This document shows positions 1 through 9,090 of a stretch of DNA of 64,000 nucleotides, one piece after another. Source of the DNA: Psychrobacter pacificensis (GTDB lineage: Bacteria > Pseudomonadota > Gammaproteobacteria > Pseudomonadales > Moraxellaceae); NCBI RefSeq assembly GCF_900101915.1, contig NZ_FNAL01000017.1:1-64000 (forward strand), read 5' to 3'. The stretch's first letter is position 1. Each line of letters starts with the position of its first letter. Both the position numbers and the translations under genes were made by a program. The notes beneath the pieces were generated by a model. That model was not told the origin of the DNA and ran no database searches. It saw nothing but the letters and a program-made list of their open reading frames with translations.

Positions 1-317
1 CAATGATAGAACTCTTAGCGCCAGTGAGGTTGCAGGTTAAGACCATTACCTCTGACAATGGTAAAGAGTTTGCTCAGCATAAGAAGGTGAAACAAAAGCT
101 CTTTAGCCCTTTCTTCTTTGCCGATGCTTATGCGTCATGGCAGCGAGGAACCAACGAGAATACCAATGGCCTTATCAGAGAGTACTTGCCTAAGGGTTGT
201 GACTTTAGACAAGTCTCTGATAATGAAATACAGGACATTGAGAACAAACTAAACAACAGACCAAGAAAACGATTAGGGTTTAAAACGCCTATGCAGGCGT
301 TCTATAATATTAATTAG
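1..317 (+). CDS. IS30-family transposase, C-terminal part
   Basis: Partial gene running in from the left edge of the window. The visible ~104 residues carry the second half of a DDE catalytic core: the Asp of TSDNGKEFA and the Glu region NENTNGLIREYLPKG, which is the typical IS30-family ending, followed by RPRKRLGFKTPMQAF. The stop is TAG at 315-317. Directly after it, GTTGCACTTGGTGTGTTAAT (322-341) probably includes the right terminal inverted repeat, but the left end is outside the window. It is a transposition enzyme and probably marks an insertion downstream of the pqq operon. Whether the whole element is intact cannot be seen. Confidence 0.85.
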   Translation, partial: MIELLAPVRLQVKTITSDNGKEFAQHKKVKQKLFSPFFFADAYASWQRGTNENTNGLIREYLPKGCDFRQVSDNEIQDIENKLNNRPRKRLGFKTPMQAFYNIN

Positions 318-386
318 CGTTGCACTTGGTGTGTTAATCTAAGGTATGAAAAAGCACCTTGGGAGTCAGGAAAAATTCATACCCGT

Positions 387-493
387 TATAGTCAACCAAT
401 ATTAAAAGTGGTACAAGGCAGACGAGTGCAAGTACTACAGTAGTAGGCTAAACGAGTCTAACGCTGTAACACTTTAATAGTGGTTCGACTATA
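387..493. repeat. 107-bp palindromic repeat element (MITE/REP-like)
   Basis: Two 24-nt arms, 387-410 (TATAGTCAACCAATATTAAA then AGTG) and 470-493, are imperfect reverse complements of each other. The 59-nt centre includes AGTACTACAGTAGTAGGCTA. The element lies between the IS30 end and the dipeptidase stop codon, where no gene is present. The arms would give a long hairpin when transcribed. I recall similar sequence in Psychrobacter intergenic regions, but no second copy was noticed in this window. Confidence 0.6.
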
Positions 494-560
494 TCCAACT
501 CTTAGAGCAATACGCATCGATATAGATATTTTATTTCGTGGTATCCAAAGATATAAACCA

Positions 561-1622
561 TCACTCCCATATCTCATCCAACACCCTAAACCAATTCTTT
601 GACGTGATCTTTTCAATAAGCGCATCAGAGAAGTGACGTTGTTGCATCCGCTCAATCAGCTTAGAGATTTGACTGATATCAGACAATTCATCAGGTAATA
701 GACAACCATCGAAATCAGAGCCAAAGCCAACGTGATCTTCGCCCAAATGGTCAATCAGATAAGCAAGATGATCGACGATCACATCAAGTGAGGTATGCGT
801 ATCTCGCTGCCCATCCGCACGTAGAAACGCCACGTCGAAGTTCACCCCAACCAGACCACCATTTTGTTTAATGGCAGCCAGTTGTCGATCAGTCAGGTTT
901 CTTGCTTGCGCGCATAAGGCGTGCGCATTGGAATGCGTTGCGACAATCGGCTGATCGGCAATCTCTAACGTATCCCAAAACGCCCGCTCATTCATATGCG
1001 ACACATCAATCAGCATATGCTTATCACGGCACGCTAAAATAAGGTCTTTACCTGCCTCGGTGAGTCCAGAGCCTGTGTCTGGCGAATGCGGAAAAGACGC
1101 ATTTAAGCCATCACCGAACAGGCTTTTTCTATTCCACAGTGGGCCAATGCTTCTGAGTCCTGCCTCATAAAACACATCCAGCAAGTCAGGCTCAATAGCT
1201 AAAAACTCAGCGCCTTCAAGATGCAAAACGATGGCCAGTTGCTGGTTCTGCTGACAGGCTTTTATTTGTGCAACAGACGTACAGATCTGAATCTGACCGT
1301 CTGATCGCGCCTGCAATTGCTGGGCAAGTTCTAGTTGCGCACAGCAAATATCAACGATTTCTTGCGCGGTGAAGTCTGAGTTTGACGGGTTGGATAACTT
1401 ATCAGGATGGTTGTTTTTTACATAAGCGTAGGGCGGTAAGAAAATAGAAAACAAGCCGCCCATCCATCTTGCTCGTCGGCAACGCTTTAAATCTAAATGT
1501 CCCGGTAGTGTGCCATAAATAAAATCATGCACAGGGTCAGCCGCTGAGCTGAGCCAAAGGCGGGTTAATAAATCATTGTGTCCATCAAAGACTATAGGCT
1601 GGGTCATGGTCGCTTTATTCAT
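561..1622 (-). CDS. Membrane dipeptidase (peptidase M19, renal dipeptidase family)
   Basis: Zinc dipeptidase of 353 residues, normal for the family. Visible metal-site motifs are FDGHND near residue 13 (HxD), HLEGAE near 135, DVSHMN near 205, [10 protein letters not shown] near 228, RNLTD, and GSDFDG near 300. Its ATG overlaps the pqqE stop by four bases (ATGA), so it is the last gene of the pqq operon and probably translationally coupled. A peptidase here could help process the PqqA precursor or recycle peptide products. That role is inferred from position, since M19 enzymes are general dipeptidases. There is no signal peptide, so it is probably cytoplasmic. Confidence 0.88.
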   Translation of the reverse strand: MNKATMTQPIVFDGHNDLLTRLWLSSAADPVHDFIYGTLPGHLDLKRCRRARWMGGLFSIFLPPYAYVKNNHPDKLSNPSNSDFTAQEIVDICCAQLELAQQLQARSDGQIQICTSVAQIKACQQNQQLAIVLHLEGAEFLAIEPDLLDVFYEAGLRSIGPLWNRKSLFGDGLNASFPHSPDTGSGLTEAGKDLILACRDKHMLIDVSHMNERAFWDTLEIADQPIVATHSNAHALCAQARNLTDRQLAAIKQNGGLVGVNFDVAFLRADGQRDTHTSLDVIVDHLAYLIDHLGEDHVGFGSDFDGCLLPDELSDISQISKLIERMQQRHFSDALIEKITSKNWFRVLDEIWE

Positions 1623-2770
1623 TCTGTCACCGTCTGCGTTGGGATGCGCGCCTCTTTGCTGAGTAGCTTAGAGTTTTTGGGGTTCCTAAAGCGTAAGTCT
1701 TCAAAGGCGACGGGCGTTTCACTATTGATGCGCGCCTCTTCAATTAAATAATGATAAGGTGATTTGCCGCACACAGGATCGGCGTTTTTGGCATCGCCCG
1801 TCAGCATAAACGCTTGGCAACGGCAGCCGCCATAATCGCGTTCTTTATCGGGGCAGCTTTGGCACATGTCAGGCATCCATTCATCACCGCGATACTGATT
1901 AAAGCTCGCCGAGTCATACCAGATGTCTTTTAGCGGTGTTTGCTTGACGTTCGGAAATGCTATCGGCAGCTGTCTTGCCGCATGACAGGGAAGCGCGGTG
2001 CCATCGGGCGCGACGGTCAAGAAAATCTTGCCCCAACCATCCATACACGCTTTTGGGCGCTCTTCGTAATAATCAGGGACGACAAAAATCAATTTGCACT
2101 TAATGCCCAGCTCGGCGATTTTTTTGCGGTACTCGTTGGTGATACGCTCGGCGCGCACGACTTGTTCTTTGGTCGGTAGTAGGCCTTCGATGTTTTCAAA
2201 CGCCCAACCATAAAACTGGCAGATAGCCAATTCAACCGTATCCGCTTCCAGCTCTAAACACAGATCAATAATCTGGTCAATCTGATCGATATTTTGCCGA
2301 TGAATCACAAAGTTAAGTACCATCGGATAGTCGTATTGTTTGACCAGACGTGACATCTCATACTTTTGCTCAAAAGCATGTTTTGAACCTGCCAAGGCAT
2401 TGTTCACCGATGGATCACTGGCTTGGAAGCTGATCTGAATGTGCTGTAGGCCTGCTTCTTTTAGACTGGCAATGCGTGCTTCAGTCAGTCCCATACCTGA
2501 AGTAATGAGATTGGTATAAAAACCTTGCTTATGCGCATAAGCGACCAGCTCTTCTAGGTCTTGACGCACCAGTGGTTCACCGCCAGAAAACCCCAGCTGC
2601 ACCGCGCCCATTTGCCGCGCTTGATCAAACACATCAAACCACTCCTGTGTCGTCAGCTCGTCTTTATACTGAGCATAATCAATGGGGTTTGAGCAATACG
2701 GGCATTGTAAGGGGCAGCGATAGGTCAACTCAGCGAGTAACCATAGCGGCAGTCCGACGGGTGCAGTCAT
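1619..2770 (-). CDS. pqqE: PQQ biosynthesis radical SAM protein PqqE
   Basis: Radical SAM enzyme of 383 residues that links the Glu and Tyr side chains of PqqA, the first step of pyrroloquinoline quinone synthesis. The SAM-cluster motif C19-x3-C23-x2-C26 sits in [11 protein letters not shown], followed by FSGGEP. The C-terminal SPASM region has the expected cysteines: [28 protein letters not shown] and CGKSPYH, which bind auxiliary iron-sulfur clusters. Its start overlaps the pqqD stop by four bases and its stop overlaps the dipeptidase start. It works with PqqD, which presents the PqqA peptide. Confidence 0.97.
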   Translation of the reverse strand: MTAPVGLPLWLLAELTYRCPLQCPYCSNPIDYAQYKDELTTQEWFDVFDQARQMGAVQLGFSGGEPLVRQDLEELVAYAHKQGFYTNLITSGMGLTEARIASLKEAGLQHIQISFQASDPSVNNALAGSKHAFEQKYEMSRLVKQYDYPMVLNFVIHRQNIDQIDQIIDLCLELEADTVELAICQFYGWAFENIEGLLPTKEQVVRAERITNEYRKKIAELGIKCKLIFVVPDYYEERPKACMDGWGKIFLTVAPDGTALPCHAARQLPIAFPNVKQTPLKDIWYDSASFNQYRGDEWMPDMCQSCPDKERDYGGCRCQAFMLTGDAKNADPVCGKSPYHYLIEEARINSETPVAFEDLRFRNPKNSKLLSKEARIPTQTVTE

Positions 2771-3063
2771 ACTAAATCAATCCAATGTTCACGCTGGGCG
2801 ACCAGCATATATTCGATAATGTCTTGCTCGATTTCAGGCACGTCGCCAAACATGGCTTGCACCTTTTGGATAATATCAGCAACCGATGCGGTGCCATCGA
2901 TATGTTGTCCAATGATACTGGCGCTGTCATTGAGTTTTATCATCCCCTCGGGGTAGAGCAGGACATACGCGTCTTGCGCTGGCTCAAACTGAAAGCGATA
3001 GCCATGACGCCATGTGGGAACCAGAGATTGATCCAGCTCAGGTAAACTAGTAGGGATACTCAT
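2767..3063 (-). CDS. pqqD: PQQ biosynthesis peptide chaperone PqqD
   Basis: Small protein of 98 residues that binds PqqA and delivers it to PqqE. Typical PqqD features are [26 protein letters not shown] near residues 15-40, LNDSA, and the IVGQ-like [16 protein letters not shown] segment. It has the usual family size. Its ATG overlaps the pqqC stop and its stop overlaps the pqqE start, so pqqC, pqqD and pqqE form a tightly coupled translational unit. Confidence 0.96.
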   Translation of the reverse strand: MSIPTSLPELDQSLVPTWRHGYRFQFEPAQDAYVLLYPEGMIKLNDSASIIGQHIDGTASVADIIQKVQAMFGDVPEIEQDIIEYMLVAQREHWIDLV

Positions 3064-3827
3064 TTGAACAATCCTTTATGCCAGACATTATCTGTGGTGA
3101 CGCTTTGATAAGGCGCTTGGTCATGGACATAAGCGAGGCTCAAGGCATCCAATATCGTCCACAAAATATCGAGTTTAAATTGTAATATCTCAAGCATGCG
3201 TTCTTGCTGCTCTGCCGTTTTGAATGAGTCGAGGGTAATGGTCAGGCCATGCTCAACATCACGGCGCGCTTGGCTGAGGCGCGAGCGAAAATAGGTATAG
3301 CCTTCTTCTTTGATCCAAGGATAGTGCTTGGGCCAAGACTCTAAGCGTGATTGGTGAATCTGCGGGGCAAACAGCTCGGTCAATGAGCTACTAGCGGCCT
3401 CACGCCATGAGGTACGGCGTGCAAAGTTCACATAAGCATCAACAGCAAAACGCACACCGGGTAATACCAATTCTTCCGAAATCACCTGCTCACGCGTCAG
3501 ACCGACCGCTTCTGCCAGACCGAGCCACGCCTCACGTCCTCCACCATCAGGATACACGCCGTCTTGGTCAATCATGCGCTGAATCCACTCTTGCCGCACG
3601 CGCTGATCGGGACAGTTCGCCATAATCGCCGCATCTTTTAGCGGGATATTGATTTGGTAATAAAACCGATTGGCGACCCACGCTTGGATTTGCTGCTGCG
3701 TGGCGCGCCCTTCGTGCATCATGATATGAAAAGGATGGTGGATATGATAATACTGACCTTTTGCCATAATCGCTTGTTCAAACGCTTCTGGACTTAAGGC
3801 GATATTGTCTTCTGTTATTGTTGTCAT
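3060..3827 (-). CDS. pqqC: Pyrroloquinoline-quinone synthase PqqC
   Basis: Cofactor-free oxidase of 255 residues catalysing the last step of PQQ synthesis, ring closure and eight-electron oxidation of AHQQ. The all-helical PqqC/TenA-like fold is recognised from [11 protein letters not shown] near residue 35, [24 protein letters not shown], and the C-terminal EYCHGLxL-like region. The length matches the family. It lies 21 bp downstream of pqqB and overlaps pqqD, within one minus-strand operon. Confidence 0.96.
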   Translation of the reverse strand: MTTITEDNIALSPEAFEQAIMAKGQYYHIHHPFHIMMHEGRATQQQIQAWVANRFYYQINIPLKDAAIMANCPDQRVRQEWIQRMIDQDGVYPDGGGREAWLGLAEAVGLTREQVISEELVLPGVRFAVDAYVNFARRTSWREAASSSLTELFAPQIHQSRLESWPKHYPWIKEEGYTYFRSRLSQARRDVEHGLTITLDSFKTAEQQERMLEILQFKLDILWTILDALSLAYVHDQAPYQSVTTDNVWHKGLFK

Positions 3828-3848
3828 AGGATTGCCTTACCGTGTGTC

Positions 3849-4760
3849 TTACAGTTCTATCTGCATGCCATCGAACGCCACTTCAACGCCGTGCTGTTTT
3901 AATGTCGCGGCTTGTTCTGATTGCTCGTTTAATATCGGGTTGGTGTTATTAATATGAATGAGCACTTTGCGAGCATTGTCGAGCTGATCGAGATAATGCA
4001 GTGAGCCATCGTCACCACTGATGTGCAAATGCCCCATGTCTTGGCCTGTTTTGATGCCAACGCCGCGTTCTTGCATCTCGTTGTCTGTCCATAGTGTACC
4101 GTCAATCATCACGCAATCAGACGCTTTCATGATTTGCATCACGTCGTCATCAATTTTGCCCAAGCCTGGCGCGTAGAACAGCTGCTTTTGTGTTTTTAAA
4201 TCTTTCACAATCAGCGCGATATTATCGCCATCATGAGGGTCATTGCGATGCGGCGAATACGGCGGCGCTGAGCTTCTAATCACCAAAGGTGTCAGTTCTA
4301 AATTGCTATAGCCGTCAATTTGAAAGCTTTGCTTTGGGTCGATTTGATTGTACTGTAGGCCGCCATTCCAGTGCTTTAGCATGTTGAACAGCGGAAATCC
4401 TGTGCTGAGATCGTCATGCACCATGTCCGTACACCAAACAGAGATGGGGCAGCCTTCACGTAGGGTCAACAATCCCGTGGTGTGGTCAAGCTGACTGTCC
4501 ATCAATACCACATCGGTGATGCCTGTGTCTCGTAATTGACGCGCTGGCTGAGCCGCTTTAAAGTCATATAGCTGCTGGCGAATATCGGGGGAGGCGTTGA
4601 ATAAAATCCAGTCAACGCCATTTTCTGAGATGGCGATTGAGGATTGGGTACGGGTCTTTGCTTCGATGGTGCCTTGACGTACGCCGTGGCAGTTTTCGCA
4701 GTTACAATTCCACTGCGGAAAACCGCCACCAGCCGCTGAGCCTAAAACGTGAATATACAT
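3849..4760 (-). CDS. pqqB: PQQ biosynthesis protein PqqB
   Basis: Metallo-beta-lactamase-fold protein of 303 residues, thought to hydroxylate or otherwise mature the PqqE product. The ATG at 4760 was chosen because it gives the canonical N terminus [19 protein letters not shown]. An upstream in-frame start would add 15 non-conserved residues and run into the hairpin. The cysteine cluster C19-N-C21-x2-C24 is present, as is [12 protein letters not shown] in place of the classic zinc site. A GGAAA-type ribosome site lies ~10 nt upstream. It is the first gene after the pqqA-pqqB hairpin. Confidence 0.96.
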   Translation of the reverse strand: MYIHVLGSAAGGGFPQWNCNCENCHGVRQGTIEAKTRTQSSIAISENGVDWILFNASPDIRQQLYDFKAAQPARQLRDTGITDVVLMDSQLDHTTGLLTLREGCPISVWCTDMVHDDLSTGFPLFNMLKHWNGGLQYNQIDPKQSFQIDGYSNLELTPLVIRSSAPPYSPHRNDPHDGDNIALIVKDLKTQKQLFYAPGLGKIDDDVMQIMKASDCVMIDGTLWTDNEMQERGVGIKTGQDMGHLHISGDDGSLHYLDQLDNARKVLIHINNTNPILNEQSEQAATLKQHGVEVAFDGMQIEL

Positions 4761-4780
4761 AGCGCAATATTTCCAAATGT

Positions 4781-4816
4781 CAAAAAAAGTAAAAGCCCTA
4801 ATCATCTAGGGCTTTT
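4781..4816 (-). terminator. Terminator-like attenuator between pqqA and pqqB
   Basis: On the minus strand a perfect 9-bp stem, AAAAGCCCT with AGGGCTTTT (4791-4799 paired with 4808-4816), has an 8-nt loop and is followed by AC and seven T (4782-4788). It sits in the 79-bp gap between pqqA and pqqB, so most transcripts may stop after pqqA. That would make far more PqqA precursor than enzyme, as described for other pqq operons. Confidence 0.8.
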
Positions 4817-4839
4817 AATGTATTCAGGTCTATGAGTTT

Positions 4840-4914
4840 TTAGCGTGATTCAAAATACATAGTGATTTCGAAACCGATACGGATGTCTTGAAAAGCGGGT
4901 TTAGTCCACTGCAT
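4840..4914 (-). CDS. pqqA: PQQ precursor peptide PqqA
   Basis: A 24-residue peptide, easily missed because it is so short. It begins [16 protein letters not shown] and continues to MYFESR. The conserved Glu16 and Tyr20 (E-x3-Y), the two residues cross-linked by PqqE and turned into PQQ, are both present. A TTTTTGGAGC ribosome site lies just upstream. The terminator-like hairpin follows the stop codon. Length and sequence match PqqA of related bacteria. Confidence 0.96.
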   Translation of the reverse strand: MQWTKPAFQDIRIGFEITMYFESR

Positions 4915-5049
4915 GGGATTGCTCCAAAAAGTTATTATAGGACCATCGTTGAGATGAATGAAAGTAATTATCAATGGTATTATAAGCCGACCCTGAATGT
5001 CAATTTGTTAGATGTTAACTTTCAAACTCAACACACTCTAATATTTAGA

Positions 5050-5169
5050 CTAAAAGCGATACGTCACTCTACCGACTACATTTAAAGGCTCGCCATACGT
5101 TAATCCAAAAAAATTTTCGCCAGCAAGATATTTTTGATTGAATAAATTGTTGACGTTAAGCTGTGCTTC
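5050..5169 (-). pseudogene. C-terminal remnant of a TonB-dependent receptor
   Basis: Reading the minus strand gives 39 codons ending at TAG (5050-5052): QLNVNNLFNQKYLAGENFFG, then LTYGEPLNVVGRVTYRF. This is the typical last strand of an outer-membrane siderophore receptor, with the terminal aromatic Phe. The frame meets a stop at 5170-5172, where IS3-family sequence starts, so the rest of the gene is gone. It is a scar left by insertion or deletion. The original substrate cannot be told. Confidence 0.75.
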
Positions 5170-5172
5170 TTA

Positions 5173-5307
5173 TATCTAAGAAATGTACTCGGACTGCCTT
5201 ATAACCATAAACGTGTTTATCGTATCTACCGTGAGCTTGAATTAAACTTAAGAATAAAGCCTAAACGCCGTATTAAACGAGACAAACCGCAAAAGCTTGC
5301 TGTGTCC
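5173..5307 (+). pseudogene. IS3-family transposase OrfB fragment
   Basis: The plus strand reads GLPYNHKRVYRIYRELELN followed by LRIKPKRRIKRDKPQKLAV, a conserved internal segment of IS3-family OrfB (rve-type integrase) just before its DDE core. Both ends are missing. It abuts the TonB-receptor remnant on the left. The right neighbour is an OrfA fragment in the opposite orientation, so this is a rearranged scar and not one decayed element. Confidence 0.7.
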
Positions 5308-5315
5308 ACTTGCCT

Positions 5316-5508
5316 CATCGTAGGGTCTCAGGCGTGCAACCTATCTTTGGTGCTATGGCTTTGATGGCTGACCAAGTGGATGGGTAGTCGTCTTTAGTTT
5401 CAATTAGTATACAGACGGCGCGCTCTTTCATTTCAGGGGTATAGTTTCATGTTTTCATTGTCGTATTTTCTTGGAGCGTTGAGTCTCCGACAATCCCGGG
5501 GCGGTTCA
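5316..5508 (-). mobile_element. IS3-family left end with broken orfA
   Basis: The minus strand starts with a terminal inverted repeat, TGAACCGCCCCGGGATTGTC, whose outer end is at 5508. An orfA reading follows from the ATG at 5458: MKT, then a stop codon where Arg is expected, then NYTPEMKERAVCILIETK, continuing to STWSAIKAIAPKIGCTPETLR. The rest of orfA and the right end are missing. The DNA then switches to the oppositely oriented OrfB fragment. The element is not functional. Confidence 0.7.
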
Positions 5509-5613
5509 ATATTCAAGTCCTCACTAGGGTACTGTTATTACTATCTTAACATTCTATTAATTTATCGATCTTTAAAGTTCATAAAATCCAAGCTTCATAG
5601 AAGATAGTCAATA

Positions 5614-7083
5614 CTAGGCCAGCAATAACTCTACAGTGACCTCAAAATAATACTCATCTTTGATAGCAATATTTACTTTGCCTTTATGGGCATGAGCGAT
5701 AGCCCGAACAATAGACAATCCTAGCCCTGTCCCTGAATGTTGACTGCTTGTCTTATCATGACGATAGAATCGTTCAAACAGCTTTTCAGCTTCACTCTGC
5801 TCTAGTGGTTTGTCTAAGCGATTAGTTAGGACGATTTTTAACAATCGTTGTTTTGCGGCTAGAGCCTCTTCTTTTGAACCATCAAGGCCGATGCCTGAGG
5901 TAATGATGGTAGCTGATACTGTGATAGTACTGGCACTCGCAGCGTAATAGATGGCATTTGACAGCAGATTAGCAAATAATCGCTGAAGCAAACCTTCATC
6001 ACCTACTACTGTCACAAATTCACCCGATTTTTCAAAAGTGATCTCACGATCCTCGGCCAGCATTTCATAGTAGTCAACGAGCTTAGTCATTAAGCGCTCA
6101 GTATTTACATTACCAATTTGCGACTCACTTAAGCCTTTTTGAGTTTTTGCCAGCAGCAACATATTATTAATCATAGCCGATAGCTGCTCTAACGTGTCAT
6201 GTTGATGATGTAGCTGCTCAATGTATTCATTGCCATCTCTTGGCTTATTCAACATGACTTGCGTTTGCGTACTAAGCGTCGCTATTGGGGTACGGAGTTC
6301 ATGGGCAATATTATCTGAAAACCGAGACAAAGATTCAAAGTTACTCTCAAGTTTGACCATCATCGAATTATAAGATTGTGCTAGTGATCGTAGCTCTAAA
6401 GGCATATCACTGACGGTTATTCTTTCATCCAGTCTTTCAGGGTTAATTCTTTTCATTTTTTGTACGATAGTGGCTAAAGGTGCAAACCCCCAGTACACAC
6501 TGAATGCAGTTACTGACACCAGTAGTAAGGTGATCGCGAATAAAATCATACTAAGCTGACGATTAAAATGGATGAGATAGTGGTGATGGACATCGATGGG
6601 GAGGGCAATAAGTGCCAACAACGCTTGGTGTTCGATGATGATGGCTCGGTAATTTCTATTTTTTATCTCAACCGTGAATTGTTGATCACGATAGACTTGC
6701 CACAATTGTGGCAAGCTGAAATCTGAAGGTAGGTCGTTGGCAAAGCTGGTTGGATCGCTAGATAATAGCGCACCGTTTTTATTTGCGATGACAGTCTTTA
6801 AGTCATAATCACGCTGAGAAGAATGTAGATGATTGGTGCTAGTTAATGACTGAGATTTTGAAGCTGCTGCTGACTTTGTCTGAGCATCAACATTATTGAT
6901 GCTTCTGCGCAGGTTAAAAGCTGCATGCGTGAGAATCTCAGAGTCCATTTGTTCAAAGTGCCCACTAACAGAACGCTGCACCCATGCATAAATAATCACT
7001 TGAGAGATAATCACGAATACAGTGAGTAGAAAAACGGTGCGCCACAGTAGAGGCAAGCGTCGATTATCTAATCGATGTTTCAT
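5614..7083 (-). CDS. Heavy-metal (copper) sensor histidine kinase, CusS/CopS-like
   Basis: Membrane sensor kinase of 489 residues using the ATG at 7083, one base after the regulator gene's stop. A TTG start would lie 39 bases upstream inside that gene. It has a short cytosolic start, TM1 near residues 10-31, a periplasmic sensor domain of ~130 residues, TM2 near 170-190 and a HAMP linker. The phosphoacceptor motif SDNIAHELRTPIATL has its His near 260. The ATPase domain carries N-box LLSNAIYYA and G-box GTGLGLSIVRAIAHAHKG. It probably senses periplasmic copper and phosphorylates the adjacent regulator. Copper is inferred from the divergent genes. Confidence 0.9.
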   Translation of the reverse strand: MKHRLDNRRLPLLWRTVFLLTVFVIISQVIIYAWVQRSVSGHFEQMDSEILTHAAFNLRRSINNVDAQTKSAAASKSQSLTSTNHLHSSQRDYDLKTVIANKNGALLSSDPTSFANDLPSDFSLPQLWQVYRDQQFTVEIKNRNYRAIIIEHQALLALIALPIDVHHHYLIHFNRQLSMILFAITLLLVSVTAFSVYWGFAPLATIVQKMKRINPERLDERITVSDMPLELRSLAQSYNSMMVKLESNFESLSRFSDNIAHELRTPIATLSTQTQVMLNKPRDGNEYIEQLHHQHDTLEQLSAMINNMLLLAKTQKGLSESQIGNVNTERLMTKLVDYYEMLAEDREITFEKSGEFVTVVGDEGLLQRLFANLLSNAIYYAASASTITVSATIITSGIGLDGSKEEALAAKQRLLKIVLTNRLDKPLEQSEAEKLFERFYRHDKTSSQHSGTGLGLSIVRAIAHAHKGKVNIAIKDEYYFEVTVELLLA

Positions 7084-7084
7084 A

Positions 7085-7807
7085 TTAAATAGTGCCAGTG
7101 TCGTCAGATTGATTGCTATCAAGCGCTGTATCGATAGCCTCTAGCCGGTAGCCCATCCCACGCACCGTATGAATCAGCTTTGCCTCATGGTCATCGTCTA
7201 TTTTTATGCGCAGACGTCTTATCGCCACATCAATCACGTTCGTATCATTTTCAAAGTTCATATCCCATACTTGCGAGGCGATGACTGAGCGTGGAAGCAC
7301 TTCACCACGGCGCTCTAATAAAAACTGTAATAACGAGAACTCTTTTGCCGTGAGCTTAATAGGCTTCACTCCTCTATGCACTGTGCGCTTGGCAATGTCC
7401 ATCTTGAGATCCGCTATTTGCATAGTTGTACTTTGGTAGTCGATTTGATTGGCACGTCTTAATAGACTTTTTATTCTCACTATTAGTTCTGCAAAAGCAA
7501 AAGGTTTGGTCAGATAATCATCGCCGCCAATTTCAATTCCTTTTACCTTATCGCTCAAGTCATCTTTTGCGGTTAAGAACAATACGGGTGTATGCTTACC
7601 TGCTGCTCGGTAGTTACGTACCAGCTCAAAGCCGCTAACGTCTGGTAGCATGACATCCATCAATATCACGCTAAACTCTTCTGTCATCAATGCGTGATAG
7701 CCATCTAAGCCTGTGAGCTGATGATCTACAATAAACCCAGCTTCGGTTAAGCCTTTTTTTATATACTCACCAAGTTTTAGCTCATCTTCTATTAGCAATA
7801 TTTTCAT
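7085..7807 (-). CDS. Heavy-metal response regulator, OmpR/PhoB family (CusR/CopR-like)
   Basis: Transcription factor of 240 residues. The N-terminal receiver has acidic pocket E7-D8, phosphoacceptor D51 in LMDVMLPD, the Thr of FLTAKDD and Lys of LTKPF. The C-terminal winged helix has LTAKEFSLLQFLLERRGEVL and HTVRGMGYRLE. It is coupled to the kinase gene, with a 1-bp gap. It is divergent from the copper genes, with a CusR-like palindrome in the 189-bp spacer, so it likely activates both directions when phosphorylated. Confidence 0.92.
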   Translation of the reverse strand: MKILLIEDELKLGEYIKKGLTEAGFIVDHQLTGLDGYHALMTEEFSVILMDVMLPDVSGFELVRNYRAAGKHTPVLFLTAKDDLSDKVKGIEIGGDDYLTKPFAFAELIVRIKSLLRRANQIDYQSTTMQIADLKMDIAKRTVHRGVKPIKLTAKEFSLLQFLLERRGEVLPRSVIASQVWDMNFENDTNVIDVAIRRLRIKIDDDHEAKLIHTVRGMGYRLEAIDTALDSNQSDDTGTI

Positions 7808-7883
7808 AGTAGCTTCTCTTACTCCTGTCCAGCTTATTTAACATAGTAAAGCATAATGCTTTTTAGATATCTAAATTTCCAAG

Positions 7884-7899
7884 ATGACAGAATTGTAAT
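7884..7899. promoter_or_regulatory. Candidate CusR/CopR box
   Basis: ATGACAGAATTGTAAT resembles the known CusR/CopR palindrome ATGACAAnnTTGTCAT, with two half-sites around a short spacer. It lies in the spacer between the divergent regulator and the first copper-region gene, about 77 bp before the regulator start and 98 bp before the next gene. A further TGTCGTCAT follows at 7902-7910 and could be a weaker half-site. Confidence 0.55.
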
Positions 7900-7996
7900 G
7901 TTGTCGTCATGTCTCTCTCAGAATCGCTACAGTATGCTCTAAGGCAACTTAATATTCTGAAGTCCTACTGACTTCATAGCCAATCAAGGATGAGTT

Positions 7997-8275
7997 ATGT
8001 CACTTTTTAAATCAATGCCACTGTCTCAATCAATCGTAGCAGCTGCTGTAGCCTTGGTCGTTTCAACCTCTGCACTGGCACACGATCCAAAAATGCATGC
8101 CGAAAAAGACCAAATGAATTGCGAAAAAATAGCAAAGCACATGCAAATGATGAAGGAAATGGATCATAGCAAAATGGATATGAACGATCCGGCCATGAAA
8201 GCTATGATGACCAATATGAGCAAAATGAAGCAGATGTACCAAAAACATTGTATCCCTAGCAAAAATGATTCTTAA
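7997..8275 (+). CDS. Small Met/His-rich periplasmic protein of the copper region
   Basis: Protein of 92 residues with a clear Sec signal peptide: hydrophobic SIVAAAVALVVSTSALA, cleavage after ALA near residue 28. The mature part is rich in Met, His and Lys (KMHAEKDQMNCEK, MDHSKMDMNDPAMKAMM) and has two cysteines. Such composition suits binding of Cu(I) or another soft metal in the periplasm. I do not recognise a named family. As the first gene opposite the two-component system it is probably copper-induced and may be a metallochaperone. Confidence 0.8.
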   Translation: MSLFKSMPLSQSIVAAAVALVVSTSALAHDPKMHAEKDQMNCEKIAKHMQMMKEMDHSKMDMNDPAMKAMMTNMSKMKQMYQKHCIPSKNDS

Positions 8276-8361
8276 AGATGTTTATAGCGTGTTGATGTTG
8301 TTGGACAAGGTGGTCGAGCAATAAGCGGATATGAATAAAAATGGATTTTTAGGACAGACCT

Positions 8362-8955
8362 ATGAAGTTTTTACTAGGAATACTTTTTACCGTCTGTATC
8401 ATCATGATAGGTATTTTTATTGTAATAACTAGCGGCGTGATAAATATCGGTGCTGATCAAGCCCATAGCCCCTTAGTCTATAACTTTTTAGAGACAGCAC
8501 GTAGTCGTTCAATTGAACATGCCAGTAAAGATATTTTGGTGCCAGACTTACAAAAGGCAGAAATGATCAGTTCAGGTGGCGCAGATTACAAAGAGATGTG
8601 TGCTGGTTGTCACTTGTCGCCGGGAGTCGCGGGTACAGACCTGAGTAAAGGACTGTATCCACAACCACCAAATTTTACTGACGCAGATGTCGTTAAACGA
8701 TACCAAAGTGAAGACGGTGCCAAAAAAGGTTTTTGGGCAATAAAACACGGCATTATGGCATCAGGTATGCCCGCATGGGGTGCTTCTCATGATGATGATA
8801 GGATGTGGGCAATGATGGCTTTTATCAGATCGCTACCGGATTTGAACAAAAACCAGTACACGATGTTAACGACTCGGCTAGATGATGAAACGCTAAATAT
8901 GTCGTTTGATAGTGATATGGGCATGTCAGGTAATGAGTCTGATATGCAGCATTGA
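8362..8955 (+). CDS. Membrane-anchored c-type cytochrome
   Basis: Protein of 197 residues with an N-terminal hydrophobic segment (residues ~3-27), a signal anchor or signal peptide. It has one heme c site, C80-A-G-C83-H84, followed by LSPGVAGTDLSKGLYPQPPNF. The later MASGMPAWG supplies a likely Met axial ligand, and the segment DDRMWAMMAFIRSLP is typical of class I cytochromes. An AGGACAG ribosome site precedes the ATG. It lies between the Met-rich protein and the DUF411 lipoprotein, so it may pass electrons during metal oxidation or respiration. Its role in this operon is unknown. Confidence 0.85.
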   Translation: MKFLLGILFTVCIIMIGIFIVITSGVINIGADQAHSPLVYNFLETARSRSIEHASKDILVPDLQKAEMISSGGADYKEMCAGCHLSPGVAGTDLSKGLYPQPPNFTDADVVKRYQSEDGAKKGFWAIKHGIMASGMPAWGASHDDDRMWAMMAFIRSLPDLNKNQYTMLTTRLDDETLNMSFDSDMGMSGNESDMQH

Positions 8956-9090
8956 GTATTCGTGAGTATACAGTGCTGCATAGTGCTGTTCTTATGATTT
9001 AAGTTTTAAAATTTATCGGTATAACTTGGTCAATATTACGGCTTCAATGCTTATAGATTGATCGCTAGATAGGCGCTTAGGAGTGATTTT

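Noticed and set aside
4888..5085. 65-residue plus-strand reading between pqqA and the TonB remnant
   Set aside because: It overlaps pqqA and the receptor remnant on the other strand and has no family-like sequence or ribosome site.
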